A DNA stretch of 64,000 nt from Verrucomicrobiales bacterium (GCA_029213005.1 JARGPI010000008.1:62001-126000); one strand, 5' to 3'; positions 1-8,421 are shown, numbered from the stretch's first letter. Notes: generated by a model from the sequence alone, not told the origin. Numbers and translations: made by a program.

Positions 1-1
1 A

Positions 2-415
2 ACAGACCTCCTCCGGCGCGCCGACCTCGCTTCAGCAACGTTGAACGCTCATGTGAAAGGCTTTTCACCCAAACCGGTTTGCGACAGTATCGTGATCGAT
101 TCCAAAGAGAGAATTTACTTCTCCGATATCGGAAACAGTGCGGTGACTTACGTCACTCCCGACGACGGCTATCTGGAAATTCACTCACTGGTCAAGGATC
201 CCCGGATGGTTTGGCCCGGCGGTCTGCTTTTCGGAACCGACGGCCAACTCCACTTTTTCTGCAATCAGTTGAACCGGGCGCCAATCTTCAACGGCGGCCG
301 GAATCAAACCTCATCACCCTACTATTTGTTCAAAATCAGGGCTCTCCCGACCAAGCGCTTCAAAGGGCTGCCCGACTTTCCGTCCAAGCTCCCTCAACCG
401 CTTAAGAATCAGTAG
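2..415 (+). CDS. Major royal jelly/yellow-like propeller protein, C-terminal part
   Basis: Only the last 137 residues are present; the frame is open to the left edge, so the start lies outside the window. The segment matches the closing blades of the MRJP/yellow family of six-bladed beta-propellers: IYFSDIGNSAVT, then VWPGGLLFG, LHFFCNQLNR and the final SPYYLFKIR. Family members in bacteria are usually secreted and related to gluconolactonase/SMP-30 propellers, but their substrates are mostly unknown, so no reaction is assigned. The stop codon directly abuts the ATG of prmC, which suggests the two are transcribed together. The family call is fairly safe; the function is open. Confidence 0.75.
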   Translation, partial: TDLLRRADLASATLNAHVKGFSPKPVCDSIVIDSKERIYFSDIGNSAVTYVTPDDGYLEIHSLVKDPRMVWPGGLLFGTDGQLHFFCNQLNRAPIFNGGRNQTSSPYYLFKIRALPTKRFKGLPDFPSKLPQPLKNQ

Positions 416-1261
416 ATGTCCACGGTTCTCGACACGTTGCAAAAGGGAACTGGCTACCTTGAGAAATACGGGGTTGAGGATGCCCGCCTCAATATGCAGC
501 ATCTTCTCGCTCACGTCCTGAAGTGCGACCGGATGCAAATCTATGTGGACTTCGATCGACAGTTGACCGAGCCGCAACTCGTTACTCTGAGAGGTTTAAC
601 GAAACGCCGCGCGGGTGGTGAACCGCTTCAACATTTGCTCGGCACCAGCGAATTTTGCGGTCTGGAATTCAAAACTGACGACCGCGCTTTGATCCCCCGC
701 CCTGAGACGGAAGATCTCACGGAACGCTGCTCCCAACTCGAGCTACCCGGTTCTCCACGGATTCTGGATCTTGGATGCGGCAGCGGAGTGATCGGCATTT
801 CTCTCGCCAGCCTACTGAAAGAAAATAATCCCCGGATCACACTCGCCGATGTGTCTCAGGAGGCGCTCGACCTCGCCGAAGAAAACCACAGAGCCTTGCT
901 TCCGAATTCTGATATCCAACTGATCCGCAGCGACCTTTTCCAAAATATCGAGGGCACCTTCGACCTTATCGTCGCAAATTTGCCCTACATTCCGAAAAGC
1001 GAGGAAACGACATTGAGTCGCGAAGTTCAGCGCGATCCATCGCTTGCTCTATATGGCGGCGAAATCGGAACCGAATTGATCGCGCTCTTTTTCGATCAAG
1101 TCGGAAGTCATATCGAGCCGGGAGGAACCGTTGCTCTGGAATACGGCATTAATCAGGAAGAGGAAGTCAAATCACTGGCCGAAAACGCCCAGTTTGAGAA
1201 GGTTGAAATCATCAAAGATCTCTACGGGGTAAACCGCTTTCTTTTCGCTGTGAAAATCTGA
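416..1261 (+). CDS. prmC: Peptide chain release factor N5-glutamine methyltransferase
   Basis: PrmC (HemK) methylates the glutamine of the GGQ motif in release factors RF1 and RF2, using S-adenosylmethionine, in the cytoplasm. At 281 residues it has normal family length. The N-terminal helical release-factor-binding domain (about 1-90) is followed by ALIPRPETE (91-99) and the SAM-binding motif ILDLGCGSG (116-124). The catalytic NPPY motif, which holds the substrate glutamine, reads NLPY here (188-191); Asn and Tyr are kept and the first Pro is Leu. I infer that the enzyme remains active. The ATG directly follows the upstream stop, and murA starts 29 bases downstream. Confidence 0.92.
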   Translation: MSTVLDTLQKGTGYLEKYGVEDARLNMQHLLAHVLKCDRMQIYVDFDRQLTEPQLVTLRGLTKRRAGGEPLQHLLGTSEFCGLEFKTDDRALIPRPETEDLTERCSQLELPGSPRILDLGCGSGVIGISLASLLKENNPRITLADVSQEALDLAEENHRALLPNSDIQLIRSDLFQNIEGTFDLIVANLPYIPKSEETTLSREVQRDPSLALYGGEIGTELIALFFDQVGSHIEPGGTVALEYGINQEEEVKSLAENAQFEKVEIIKDLYGVNRFLFAVKI

Positions 1262-1290
1262 AATATCAAGTAGCCTCCCAGCGATTAGAC

Positions 1291-2589
1291 ATGGAAAATC
1301 TGAGAGTATTTGGAGGCCAGCCTTTAAACGGAAAAGTCGTTCCCGCTGGAAACAAAAACGCATCGTTGCCAATTCTTTGCGCCACGCTACTGACGTCTGA
1401 TGAGGTGACGCTTCATAATCTCCCGGATATTACCGATGTTCGCCGATTTCTGAAGATGTTCGAAGATCTCGGCAGCGAGGTCAGTTACGATCCGGTGACT
1501 CATCTCGGAGTGATCCGGCACCGGAATCTTTCCGAAGTCGATCCCGAGCAGATTCCCGCTCAAATGCGTTCTTCGATCCTGTTATTTTCTTCACTGACTG
1601 CGCGCGTCGGGGAAGCGAAATTTCATTCGAATACCAAAGGCTGTGCGCTGGGACTTCGCGAGGTTGATCCCCATATCTATGCTCTGAAAAGCCTCGGCTA
1701 CGAAGTCGACATGGAACCGGAAGGCTTTACTTTCCGCAAGCCCATGGATCGCCCCAGTGACGATATTATCTACTGGCTCGACTACGCATCGGTTACGGCG
1801 ACGGAAAACTTTATCATGGGAGCTGTGGTCGGCAAGGGACGCGCCACACTCCACAATGCCGCCTGTGAACCCCACGTTCAGGATCTGTGTCACTTCCTGA
1901 AAAAGATGGGAGCCAAAATCAAAGGCATCGGCACCAACCGGATAATTATCGAGGGCGTCGAAGGTCTTAATGGATGCGAACATCGCATCATCGACGATCA
2001 CCACGAGATTGCTTCATTCCTCGCCATCGGAGCGATGACTGCCGGCAAAATCGAGGTAGAGCATAATATCAACGAACACATGGGTTTGATCTATCGACAG
2101 TTCCAGCGGATGGGAATCGAAATCGAACATGATGAGCACGGTGCCTCGGTCGAAGGCAAAGAGTTCTACACGATAGAACCGAGCATCACACCCAACGCCT
2201 ACCCGAAGATTGAAGCGGCGCCCTGGCCCTATCTTCCAGCAGACCTTTTGCCGCCTTTTATCGCACTCGGCGTTGCCTGTAAGGGAGACCTTCTTTTCTG
2301 GAACAAAGTATATGAAGGTGCGCTGCACTGGATTCCCGAGTTAACCAAATTCGGGGCTTTTGCTCACGTCACCGACCCACACTCTGTGATTATCAAAGGG
2401 GGGCTTCCCCTTCGCGCCGCCACCTCAATTGAATGTCCCTATATCATCCGGGCATGTATTGCCTTGTTGATGGTAGCGCTTCGCGTTGAAGGTGAGTCAG
2501 TGCTTCACAACGCATCACCGATTATGCGGGCCCATCCTAACTTTGCCGAGAAGCTTCGCGCATTGGGGTGTCAGGTCACCTGGGAATAA
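1291..2589 (+). CDS. murA: UDP-N-acetylglucosamine 1-carboxyvinyltransferase, divergent
   Basis: MurA transfers enolpyruvate from PEP to UDP-GlcNAc, the first committed step of peptidoglycan synthesis. The protein is 432 residues, close to the usual 420. It has the N-terminal substrate lysine in GNKNA (20-24; usual form GAKNA) and the catalytic loop cysteine at C118 in GCALGLREVDPH, so it should be fosfomycin-sensitive in principle. The domain-joining aspartate is in LPAD, where the family usually has FPTD. Several otherwise conserved segments are changed, such as APWPYLPAD and the C-terminal CPYIIRACIALL. It could therefore be the single MurA of a divergent lineage or a paralogue; the preserved cysteine favours the normal reaction. 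It sits in a run of plus-strand housekeeping genes. Confidence 0.85.
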   Translation: MENLRVFGGQPLNGKVVPAGNKNASLPILCATLLTSDEVTLHNLPDITDVRRFLKMFEDLGSEVSYDPVTHLGVIRHRNLSEVDPEQIPAQMRSSILLFSSLTARVGEAKFHSNTKGCALGLREVDPHIYALKSLGYEVDMEPEGFTFRKPMDRPSDDIIYWLDYASVTATENFIMGAVVGKGRATLHNAACEPHVQDLCHFLKKMGAKIKGIGTNRIIIEGVEGLNGCEHRIIDDHHEIASFLAIGAMTAGKIEVEHNINEHMGLIYRQFQRMGIEIEHDEHGASVEGKEFYTIEPSITPNAYPKIEAAPWPYLPADLLPPFIALGVACKGDLLFWNKVYEGALHWIPELTKFGAFAHVTDPHSVIIKGGLPLRAATSIECPYIIRACIALLMVALRVEGESVLHNASPIMRAHPNFAEKLRALGCQVTWE

Positions 2590-2591
2590 CT

Positions 2592-3026
2592 ATGGAAGAA
2601 GAGTACGAAGAGGAACGTTTGCCCAGAGAGAGGGAGGAATCCCTCTGCCCCTGCAAGAGTCACCGCACCTATGCGGTCTGCTGTATGCCATTCCATCACG
2701 GCAAAGCGAAGCCCAAAACAGCGGAAGAGCTAATGCGGTCCCGCTACAGTGCCTATTTCTTTCGAAAAGCTGATTACCTATACGATACCACCCACCCCGA
2801 CACCCGGGAGGCAACGTTGCGAAGCCAGCTCAAGAAAATGATTCATACCGTGAACTGGAAGTTTCTCACCATCGTCCGTACCGTTAAAGGCGGTCCCGAT
2901 GACAAAACCGGGAAGGTTGAATTTATCGCAGACTACTATGTCGACGGGGAGCCTTATCAGCTCCATGAAGTATCCCGGTTCCGGCGATACAAAGGTCAGT
3001 GGAAATACCTCGACGGGAAATCCTGA
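2592..3026 (+). CDS. YchJ-like SEC-C motif protein
   Basis: This 144-residue protein belongs to the YchJ/UPF0225 family. The N-terminal zinc-binding motif CPCKSHRTYAVCC is a SEC-C-type CxC-x8-CC knuckle. It is followed by the family signature of a Lys/Arg-Ser-Arg-Tyr-Ser-Ala-Tyr block (MRSRYSAY) and a C-terminal NTF2-like half ending in RYKGQWKYLDG. No reaction is established for the family. I chose the ATG at 2592, two bases after the murA stop, over a GTG at 2568 that would overlap murA. It is followed 5 bases later by truA, so the three genes probably form one transcript. Confidence 0.8.
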   Translation: MEEEYEEERLPREREESLCPCKSHRTYAVCCMPFHHGKAKPKTAEELMRSRYSAYFFRKADYLYDTTHPDTREATLRSQLKKMIHTVNWKFLTIVRTVKGGPDDKTGKVEFIADYYVDGEPYQLHEVSRFRRYKGQWKYLDGKS

Positions 3027-3031
3027 ATGTC

Positions 3032-3877
3032 ATGCCGAAATTCGCTATCCAGATTGCCTACGATGGCACGGATTTTTGCGGTTGGCAGATTCAGAAAGGC
3101 GTTGGAAAACACCTCAATAAAAAGCCGAGTATCGAAGGCACCATCACCGATGCCATCGGCACCCTTTGTGGGGAAAAAGTTACAGTGATCTCCAGCGGCC
3201 GGACCGATGCCGGAGTTCATGCGAGCGGACAGGTGGCTCATTTTGTATTGGAGAACTGCGATATCCCGGTAACGAATCTTCTCCCGGGAATCAACCGTCT
3301 GTTGCCTGACGCGATTGAGATCCATCAACTGGCCGAGGTCCCTGACGAATTCCGGGCGCAGCGCACTTCCCGGAAACAATACAGTTACTACTTTCAGCAA
3401 GGTCCCGCCGATGTACCTCAGTTAAAGAGATACACGATGTGGAACCGTCGCACTCTGGATGTGGTTCTCATCAATCAGGCGCTAAAGTATATCGTGGGAC
3501 GACACGACTTTTTTTCATTTTGCAGTTCGGGAGCCAAAGTCTCTTCAACGATCAGAGAGATCTTCGAAGCTGAGGCAACGATCACCCCGATTCCCGGACC
3601 GGGCCTGTTTGATCCGGACCTACAATATTTGATTCGAATCCGCCTCGTGGGGTCCGGTTTTCTGAAACAAATGGTTCGCGGTATCGCCGGAACCCTGAAA
3701 CAGATTGGGGAAAAGCGCCGCCCGCCCGAGGATATTATCAAAATCCTCGAATCACGGAGCCGGGATTTCGTCGGCCCGACCGCTCACGCCTCCGGGCTTT
3801 GGCTCGATAAGGTTTGGTATCCGCCTCAGGAAGGCATTGAATTCCTCAATCAATGCCCCAGACAGCCGAAAATGTGA
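3032..3877 (+). CDS. truA: tRNA pseudouridine synthase A
   Basis: TruA converts uridines 38-40 of the tRNA anticodon arm to pseudouridine. The 281-residue protein starts with the typical strand IAYDGTDFCGWQ. It carries the catalytic aspartate in SSGRTDAGVHA and the late family blocks HDFFSFCSSG and SGFLKQMVRGIAGTL. An in-frame start at 2999 is possible but would overlap the upstream gene, and the ATG at 3032 places the conserved strand at the N-terminus as in other TruA proteins. Its last 28 bases overlap the 3' end of the convergent HAD gene. Confidence 0.93.
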   Translation: MPKFAIQIAYDGTDFCGWQIQKGVGKHLNKKPSIEGTITDAIGTLCGEKVTVISSGRTDAGVHASGQVAHFVLENCDIPVTNLLPGINRLLPDAIEIHQLAEVPDEFRAQRTSRKQYSYYFQQGPADVPQLKRYTMWNRRTLDVVLINQALKYIVGRHDFFSFCSSGAKVSSTIREIFEAEATITPIPGPGLFDPDLQYLIRIRLVGSGFLKQMVRGIAGTLKQIGEKRRPPEDIIKILESRSRDFVGPTAHASGLWLDKVWYPPQEGIEFLNQCPRQPKM

Positions 3878-4518
3878 GGCGTGGCCTTTTCGAGATCTGA
3901 ATAGATTGCCACCGTCAAATCCTCCATTTCCTCCGTCGGCGGCAGCAGGTCCGGAATCATAATCGCATGCATCCCCGCCGCTGTGGCAGCCCGAATGCCA
4001 TTGTAGGAGTCTTCCAGCACCAGGCACTCGGAAGGGTCCAGCTCAAGACGTTCCGCCGTCAGTAAAAATATATCGGGCGCTGGTTTTGACTGTTTCACTT
4101 CGCAACCCGATACCACCAGATCAAAATAATGAATCAGACCGGCAAGAGCCAGTTTCCGCGGGGCAATTTCCTTTTCCGAAGAGGTCGCGATCGCTTTGGG
4201 AACCTGTTTTTCCTGCAGGGCCTTGAGGAGAAATTCCGCCCCGTATTTCACATCGATGCCGTGCCGCATGAAATTTGAGAAATAGATATCATCGACCTGA
4301 TCCATAAATCCGAGGGTCCGGAGATCTTTACCCATCAGATCACTCAAACTGGTCAGGCAGTCGTCGATGTGGCGACCCACCAGACTCAGCATCGTCTCGT
4401 CATCAATTGACTCTCCGATTTGTTCGGCAGCACGCTGCCACGCAATTTTGGCGTGAGTTTCGGTATCGATGAGCAAACCATCCATATCGAAAATCACAGC
4501 TTTTACGGAAGGATCCAT
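3850..4518 (-). CDS. HAD-superfamily hydrolase, beta-phosphoglucomutase-like
   Basis: A 222-residue cytoplasmic HAD phosphatase. Motif I is DMDGLLIDTE, with nucleophile and acid/base aspartates both present. Motif II is the Thr/Ser in AIATSSEK, motif III the Lys in KPAPDIF, and motif IV VLEDSYNGIRAA. The GLLIDTE form and the four-helix cap between motifs I and II place it with the beta-phosphoglucomutase/phosphoglycolate phosphatase-like subfamily. Its sugar phosphate substrate cannot be read from the sequence. It is convergent with truA, overlapping it by 28 bases, and lies 41 bases downstream of the small membrane protein gene on the same strand. Confidence 0.85.
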   Translation of the reverse strand: MDPSVKAVIFDMDGLLIDTETHAKIAWQRAAEQIGESIDDETMLSLVGRHIDDCLTSLSDLMGKDLRTLGFMDQVDDIYFSNFMRHGIDVKYGAEFLLKALQEKQVPKAIATSSEKEIAPRKLALAGLIHYFDLVVSGCEVKQSKPAPDIFLLTAERLELDPSECLVLEDSYNGIRAATAAGMHAIMIPDLLPPTEEMEDLTVAIYSDLEKATPHIFGCLGH

Positions 4519-4559
4519 GTCACTTCATTACCCTGATTCTCGATATTGGCGATAAAAAA

Positions 4560-4943
4560 TCACTCGGGGACCGCAATTTGGGACTGTGGTGCCCGCTCGA
4601 TCCGCTGATCTGTGATCGCATCTTTCTTCACCTCAATCAGCGGCGCTTCGACCTTTTTCAAATTGGTCACGAAGATCGCTGAGCTTGCCACCGGCGCGAC
4701 AAACACAAAGAGCGGGGTGAATATAAAAGCCGCGATCAGGATCAGGACCCCGCTGGTGGTGTTCCCTTCCCCAATGATAACGATCGCCAGAATCGAGGCA
4801 ATAGCTACCGCTGCGATCCCCACTATCCACGCCACGAAACCCACCACCGGGACCAGAGAGATCACACAGGTTGCTATCAGAAGAAACCAGGACCAAAAGA
4901 TAGCCGCTCCACTCGACTTTTTGTAAGTTGTTAGGTGTTCCAT
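4560..4943 (-). CDS. Small membrane protein, unknown function
   Basis: A 127-residue protein with three predicted hydrophobic segments, roughly at residues 12-34, 37-57 and 64-90, followed by a charged C-terminal tail rich in Lys, Glu and Arg. I do not recognise the family. The short polar N-terminus (MEHLTTYKKSSG) suits a DUF4190-like inner-membrane topology, but no diagnostic motif is visible. The gene is divergent from the secreted propeller gene at 5070, with about 126 bases between them that must hold both promoters, and is followed by the HAD hydrolase gene. Confidence 0.6.
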   Translation of the reverse strand: MEHLTTYKKSSGAAIFWSWFLLIATCVISLVPVVGFVAWIVGIAAVAIASILAIVIIGEGNTTSGVLILIAAFIFTPLFVFVAPVASSAIFVTNLKKVEAPLIEVKKDAITDQRIERAPQSQIAVPE

Positions 4944-5069
4944 GGCGCCAGATTACGACTTTCTCCAAAATCAGCCCACTACAACCGGATGAAAAATTTA
5001 TACCGGAATCGATCATTATACGGAAAATCGGGCGTTTACGAGACCGATAAAATCCCTATTCTAACCGTC

Positions 5070-6401
5070 ATGATTCGACTCTCAGTGGTAGCTTTGTTCT
5101 TCGCGGTTATGACCAATTCCCCGGCCGAGGTGCTTTGGCCTCAATTTCGGGGACCAAACGGCGATGGCATTGCAAATGCCGACAGGGTTCCCGTGAAGTT
5201 CGGTGCTTCCGAAAACCTGAGCTGGAGAACACCACTTCCCGGGAAAGGCTGGTCCTCTCCGGTAATTGAAAATGATTCGATCTGGCTGACCACCGCAATC
5301 GAAACCGTGCCGTCCCCGGAAGAGTTGGAGGCGCTTCTCGCCGAGTCAGGCGAGGATCCCAAAAAATTCAAAGCCCGTCAGATGGCTAAAAACATTCGCC
5401 TGGCCACCCTCGAGATCGACCGGAATTCGGGAGCGATCAAAAGAGAAATCGAATTGACTGTAGTTGAGAAACCAGACGCGATCCACGCACTGAACAGCTA
5501 CGCCTCCCCGACTCCCTTCCTCGAATCGGGACGACTCTATTCCCATTTTGGAACCTTCGGGACCTTTTGCATCGATACGTCGAGTGGCGAAATCCTCTGG
5601 CAAACCCAACTGCCTCTCGAACACGGAGTGGGCCCGGGCAGCTCCCCCTTTATCCACGAAAACTTCCTCGTTTTGATCTGCGACGGTATCGACCAGCAAT
5701 ATGTTACCGCTCTCGACAAAACCACCGGCAAGGAGATCTGGAAAACGGCTCGACCGGAGATGCGAGCGAAACTCGGGGATCAGAAAAAAGCCTATTGCAC
5801 CCCGATTGCAATCACTCCCACTGATGGCCCCACCCAACTCATCTGTATGGGTGCTCAGTGGTTGATCAGCTACGAACCCGCAACCGGGAAAGAGAACTGG
5901 CGATTGGACCACGGCTCCGGCTTCTCCGTGGTCCCCCGACCGGTCTTTAGTGAGAAGGAACAATTGATCTTTATCTCCACCGGTTTCGGCAAACCCCAGC
6001 TCTGGGCAATCAAACCTGACGGGTCGGGAGACATCAGCGATTCTGATAAAGTGGTCTGGAAAGATCCCAAACGAATCCCCGCTAAACCTTCGCCTCTCCT
6101 CGTCGGCGATGAACTCTATGTGATCACAGACGGTGGTATTGCAACCTGTTTCGATGCGGCAAGCGGAGAACTCCACTGGACGGAGCGGGTCGGTGGTAAT
6201 TACTCAGCTTCCCCACTTCTGGCTGATGGGAATATCTATCTTTGCAATCAGGAAGGCAAAATCACGGTCATCAAACCCGGAGTCGAATTTTCTGTCGTGC
6301 AGGAAAACGAACTGGGGGAACAATTGATGGCCTCACCTGTGGCGCTGGATGGCGAATTGATCATTCGCAGTGTCGATGCCCTCTATCGATTTACCAATTG
6401 A
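5070..6401 (+). CDS. Secreted PQQ-like beta-propeller protein
   Basis: A 443-residue exported protein with a signal peptide at about residues 1-19. It is followed by WPQFRGPNGDGIA, the standard opening of a large propeller family found in Planctomycetes and Verrucomicrobia. Repeated blades contain the PQQ-enzyme-like pattern of A-x-D-x-x-T-G-x-x-x-W, for example ALDKTTGKEIWKT and CFDAASGELHWTE. These proteins resemble PQQ dehydrogenases and BamB, but no PQQ- or metal-binding residues are evident, so a binding or scaffold role is as likely as catalysis. The ATG at 5070 was chosen because it begins the signal peptide; the open frame upstream lacks one. The last 19 bases overlap the subtilase gene tail to tail. 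Confidence 0.82.
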   Translation: MIRLSVVALFFAVMTNSPAEVLWPQFRGPNGDGIANADRVPVKFGASENLSWRTPLPGKGWSSPVIENDSIWLTTAIETVPSPEELEALLAESGEDPKKFKARQMAKNIRLATLEIDRNSGAIKREIELTVVEKPDAIHALNSYASPTPFLESGRLYSHFGTFGTFCIDTSSGEILWQTQLPLEHGVGPGSSPFIHENFLVLICDGIDQQYVTALDKTTGKEIWKTARPEMRAKLGDQKKAYCTPIAITPTDGPTQLICMGAQWLISYEPATGKENWRLDHGSGFSVVPRPVFSEKEQLIFISTGFGKPQLWAIKPDGSGDISDSDKVVWKDPKRIPAKPSPLLVGDELYVITDGGIATCFDAASGELHWTERVGGNYSASPLLADGNIYLCNQEGKITVIKPGVEFSVVQENELGEQLMASPVALDGELIIRSVDALYRFTN

Positions 6402-7120
6402 TCCACCCCGTCTAATTCCCGGAGCCGGGTGATAAACTCCCGGTTTGTCATTGCCGGAAAAAATTCCCGTACTTTCGCGGCAAGGGCGGTGACATGTGGG
6501 CAGGCAAAACTACTGCCGGTATAGGCCTCAATCACTCCATCCACATTGTACGCTTCCACGTAGACGCCGTGAGCGCAGATATCGGCCTTTTCGGTAAAGC
6601 AATACTGGGTAGGATTCGTAAAAAGATCGTAATCCACTGAAATGACCTCGTCGTAACCTGCCGGATACCCGACGCTTTCTCCAAAACAATCAATGGCTGA
6701 AATTATCATGAGGCCTTTGTCGAGAGCATCCTGAGTCACTTCACGTAATCTGAAGTAGTCAATCTGAGTACCGACACAGATATTAAGCAGGTCCCAACCC
6801 TGCTGAGTTGCATACCGAATGCCCGCGCCGATCTTGTATCGCGAGTTTTCCGAACGGTAATCCATCACCTTCACATCATATAATTTCGCATCGGGCACGT
6901 GCCGATGGATAATATCAGCACAGGGAGTGCCGTGACCAACATCGTCGAAGCCAAGTTCGTTCTCGATCACGTCGATCTCACAGTCACGATCAACTACCTG
7001 ATAATGCCCCCCAATAGAACCTTCCAGCGAGGGAATGTTTACAATTCCGGTATCGAGAATCCCTATTTTGACTCCTCTACCGGTGCCCTGCCTGAGGGCT
7101 TCGGCGAATGTCACGGCCAT
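6383..7120 (-). CDS. Cytoplasmic subtilisin-like (S8) protease of the RiPP cluster
   Basis: A compact 245-residue subtilase with no signal peptide and no prodomain, so it should act in the cytoplasm. The triad is visible: D23 in ILDTGI, H63 in GHGTPCAD and S204 in GSSFACPH. The oxyanion-hole residue, normally Asn in AAGN, appears as Asp (D144 in SAID), a change known from proprotein convertase PC2 and rare in bacterial enzymes. It is the last gene of the minus-strand run, 9 bases after the MNIO gene. I infer that it is the leader peptidase for the precursor at 8526-8741, as S8 proteases are in several RiPP systems. Direct evidence for that substrate is lacking. Its 3' end overlaps the propeller gene by 19 bases. 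Confidence 0.85.
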   Translation of the reverse strand: MAVTFAEALRQGTGRGVKIGILDTGIVNIPSLEGSIGGHYQVVDRDCEIDVIENELGFDDVGHGTPCADIIHRHVPDAKLYDVKVMDYRSENSRYKIGAGIRYATQQGWDLLNICVGTQIDYFRLREVTQDALDKGLMIISAIDCFGESVGYPAGYDEVISVDYDLFTNPTQYCFTEKADICAHGVYVEAYNVDGVIEAYTGSSFACPHVTALAAKVREFFPAMTNREFITRLRELDGVDQLVNR

Positions 7121-7129
7121 AGCGAAAAC

Positions 7130-8347
7130 CTAGGTTAACGGCGCATCTTCCTTTGAAAGAATATCCGCCCACACTTCCCATTCGCTCTTGCGATACTCTT
7201 CTTCGATAGCAGCATCGTCTTTTTGAATGTAGTCCCAGGAATAGGCCAACTTATCGATTCCGTCATCATCGCACAACTTCAAGCGGTCGATCCATTCTTT
7301 ATCGGTCAATTCGAATTCAGCCGACGCGGCCTCCGGGTTCGATTCGAAAAATTCACGATATTCCCGACTGGTAATCATGGCCATCAAACACCTTTGAAAT
7401 CCCCGCAAGTGTTCGAACTGAGGAGCGCCCGGCGCGGGAAAGGAATTCACCGTCTCAAATGAAGTCGAGGCCTTGGGTTTTGGCTTTTCCGGGCGAATGC
7501 TATAGAAAATTTCGCGGGCTTTCCGGATATCCGAAATCACCGAATCAAAAGGATCTAACTTACTATCGCGCTCCAGAATGACGATCTCGCAATTTTTCGC
7601 CCGCTTCACCGCTTCCTCGAACAGGGGCCACACCTGGTCCATCACCGGTCTGGAATGACTGTCCTCCCATTTTCCGTCGGGTGTTTTGTGGCCTCCCGCA
7701 AGGTGCATCTGGGAAACGCGCTCCATCGGTACCTCCTCAAAGAATTCGATAGGGTCGTAACCGTGATTGGAGGCGTTATTGAACACATTGGTGACATCGA
7801 GAAGCAAAGTGCAGTCCATTTCCTCAGTCAGACGTTTCAGAAACTGGGCCTCCGACAAAGATCCCTTCGGAATCGGAAAGTGGTAGGTCACATTTTCCAA
7901 CGCAAAAGGACGCTCCAACTGACCACGTATCGCATCATAATTTTGCTTGATCCACTGCACTGACTCTTCCTCAAACGGTAGAGGAAGAAACATGGTAAGG
8001 TCATTGCCGTCCACACTGTGGAAGGCACAGTGTTCCGAGAAAACGGTAAGTTCGTGGGACTCCAGAAACTGCCTGGTTGCCTTGATATAAAAATCGTTAA
8101 GCGGTGCCACGGTGCCGATCGAAAGGCTAAGCCCATGCGCCACACTCGGAAAGATAGCCAGCGCCTCCTCCAGTTTCTCCTCGTAGGGATCGCCACTGAA
8201 ACGACGTTCCCGGACAATGTAGTCTTCCGTGGAGATTTCGAGAAGATCGATTTCTTCGCGGTGAGCCAATGCCTGATCGTGCACTGGATACCGATAGGCC
8301 AACCCCACTCCATAGGGCCGGACGTGATGGTTGTTGTATCGTTTCAT
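7130..8347 (-). CDS. DUF692 (MNIO) multinuclear iron oxidase with C-terminal extension
   Basis: A 405-residue protein. Residues 10-285 form the DUF692 TIM barrel, a multinuclear non-heme iron enzyme family including MbnB and TglH that oxidises Cys (or Asp/Asn) in RiPP precursors. The metal-ligand positions are kept: H71 in HGLSLSIG, E105-H106 in SEHCAF, E151-N152, D184 and N187 in LLLDVTNVF, H215 in MHLAGG, D229/H231 in DSHSRP and E259 in ILERD. Residues 286-405 are an extra domain after a Pro/Lys linker. Its helical stretch, including FQRCLMAMITSREYREFF and FELTDKEW, resembles short leader-like or partner domains; I infer that it replaces the separate partner protein most MNIOs need. No separate partner gene is present. 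The gene lies between the precursor and protease genes. Confidence 0.88.
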   Translation of the reverse strand: MKRYNNHHVRPYGVGLAYRYPVHDQALAHREEIDLLEISTEDYIVRERRFSGDPYEEKLEEALAIFPSVAHGLSLSIGTVAPLNDFYIKATRQFLESHELTVFSEHCAFHSVDGNDLTMFLPLPFEEESVQWIKQNYDAIRGQLERPFALENVTYHFPIPKGSLSEAQFLKRLTEEMDCTLLLDVTNVFNNASNHGYDPIEFFEEVPMERVSQMHLAGGHKTPDGKWEDSHSRPVMDQVWPLFEEAVKRAKNCEIVILERDSKLDPFDSVISDIRKAREIFYSIRPEKPKPKASTSFETVNSFPAPGAPQFEHLRGFQRCLMAMITSREYREFFESNPEAASAEFELTDKEWIDRLKLCDDDGIDKLAYSWDYIQKDDAAIEEEYRKSEWEVWADILSKEDAPLT

Positions 8348-8359
8348 AAGGTTTTCAGT

Positions 8360-8402
8360 CGATTGTACCCTGTACAGTTTGCGACTGTACAGGGTACAAT
8401 CG
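8360..8402. repeat. Interspersed palindromic repeat, copy 1 (perfect stem)
   Basis: A perfect inverted repeat: the 18-base arm GATTGTACCCTGTACAGT (8361-8378), a 5-base loop TTGCG (8379-8383) and its exact complement (8384-8401), extended by one more C-G pair. It lies between the precursor gene and the MNIO gene of the RiPP operon, 12 bases upstream of the MNIO start. In RNA it would form a strong hairpin without a following T-run. The same unit recurs elsewhere in the window, so it is a dispersed REP-like element and not a dedicated operon feature. Confidence 0.92.
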
Positions 8403-8421
8403 GGGAAAAGTTAAGTAGTTT

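Noticed and set aside
5346..6176. Long minus-strand reading frame opposite the PQQ-like propeller gene
   Set aside because: It has no recognisable domain and fully overlaps a clear plus-strand gene; it is a shadow of that gene's codon pattern.
8360..8402. Possible CRISPR or tandem array from the GTACAGGGTAC units
   Set aside because: The units are inverted pairs scattered over 50 kb, without regular spacers or cas genes.
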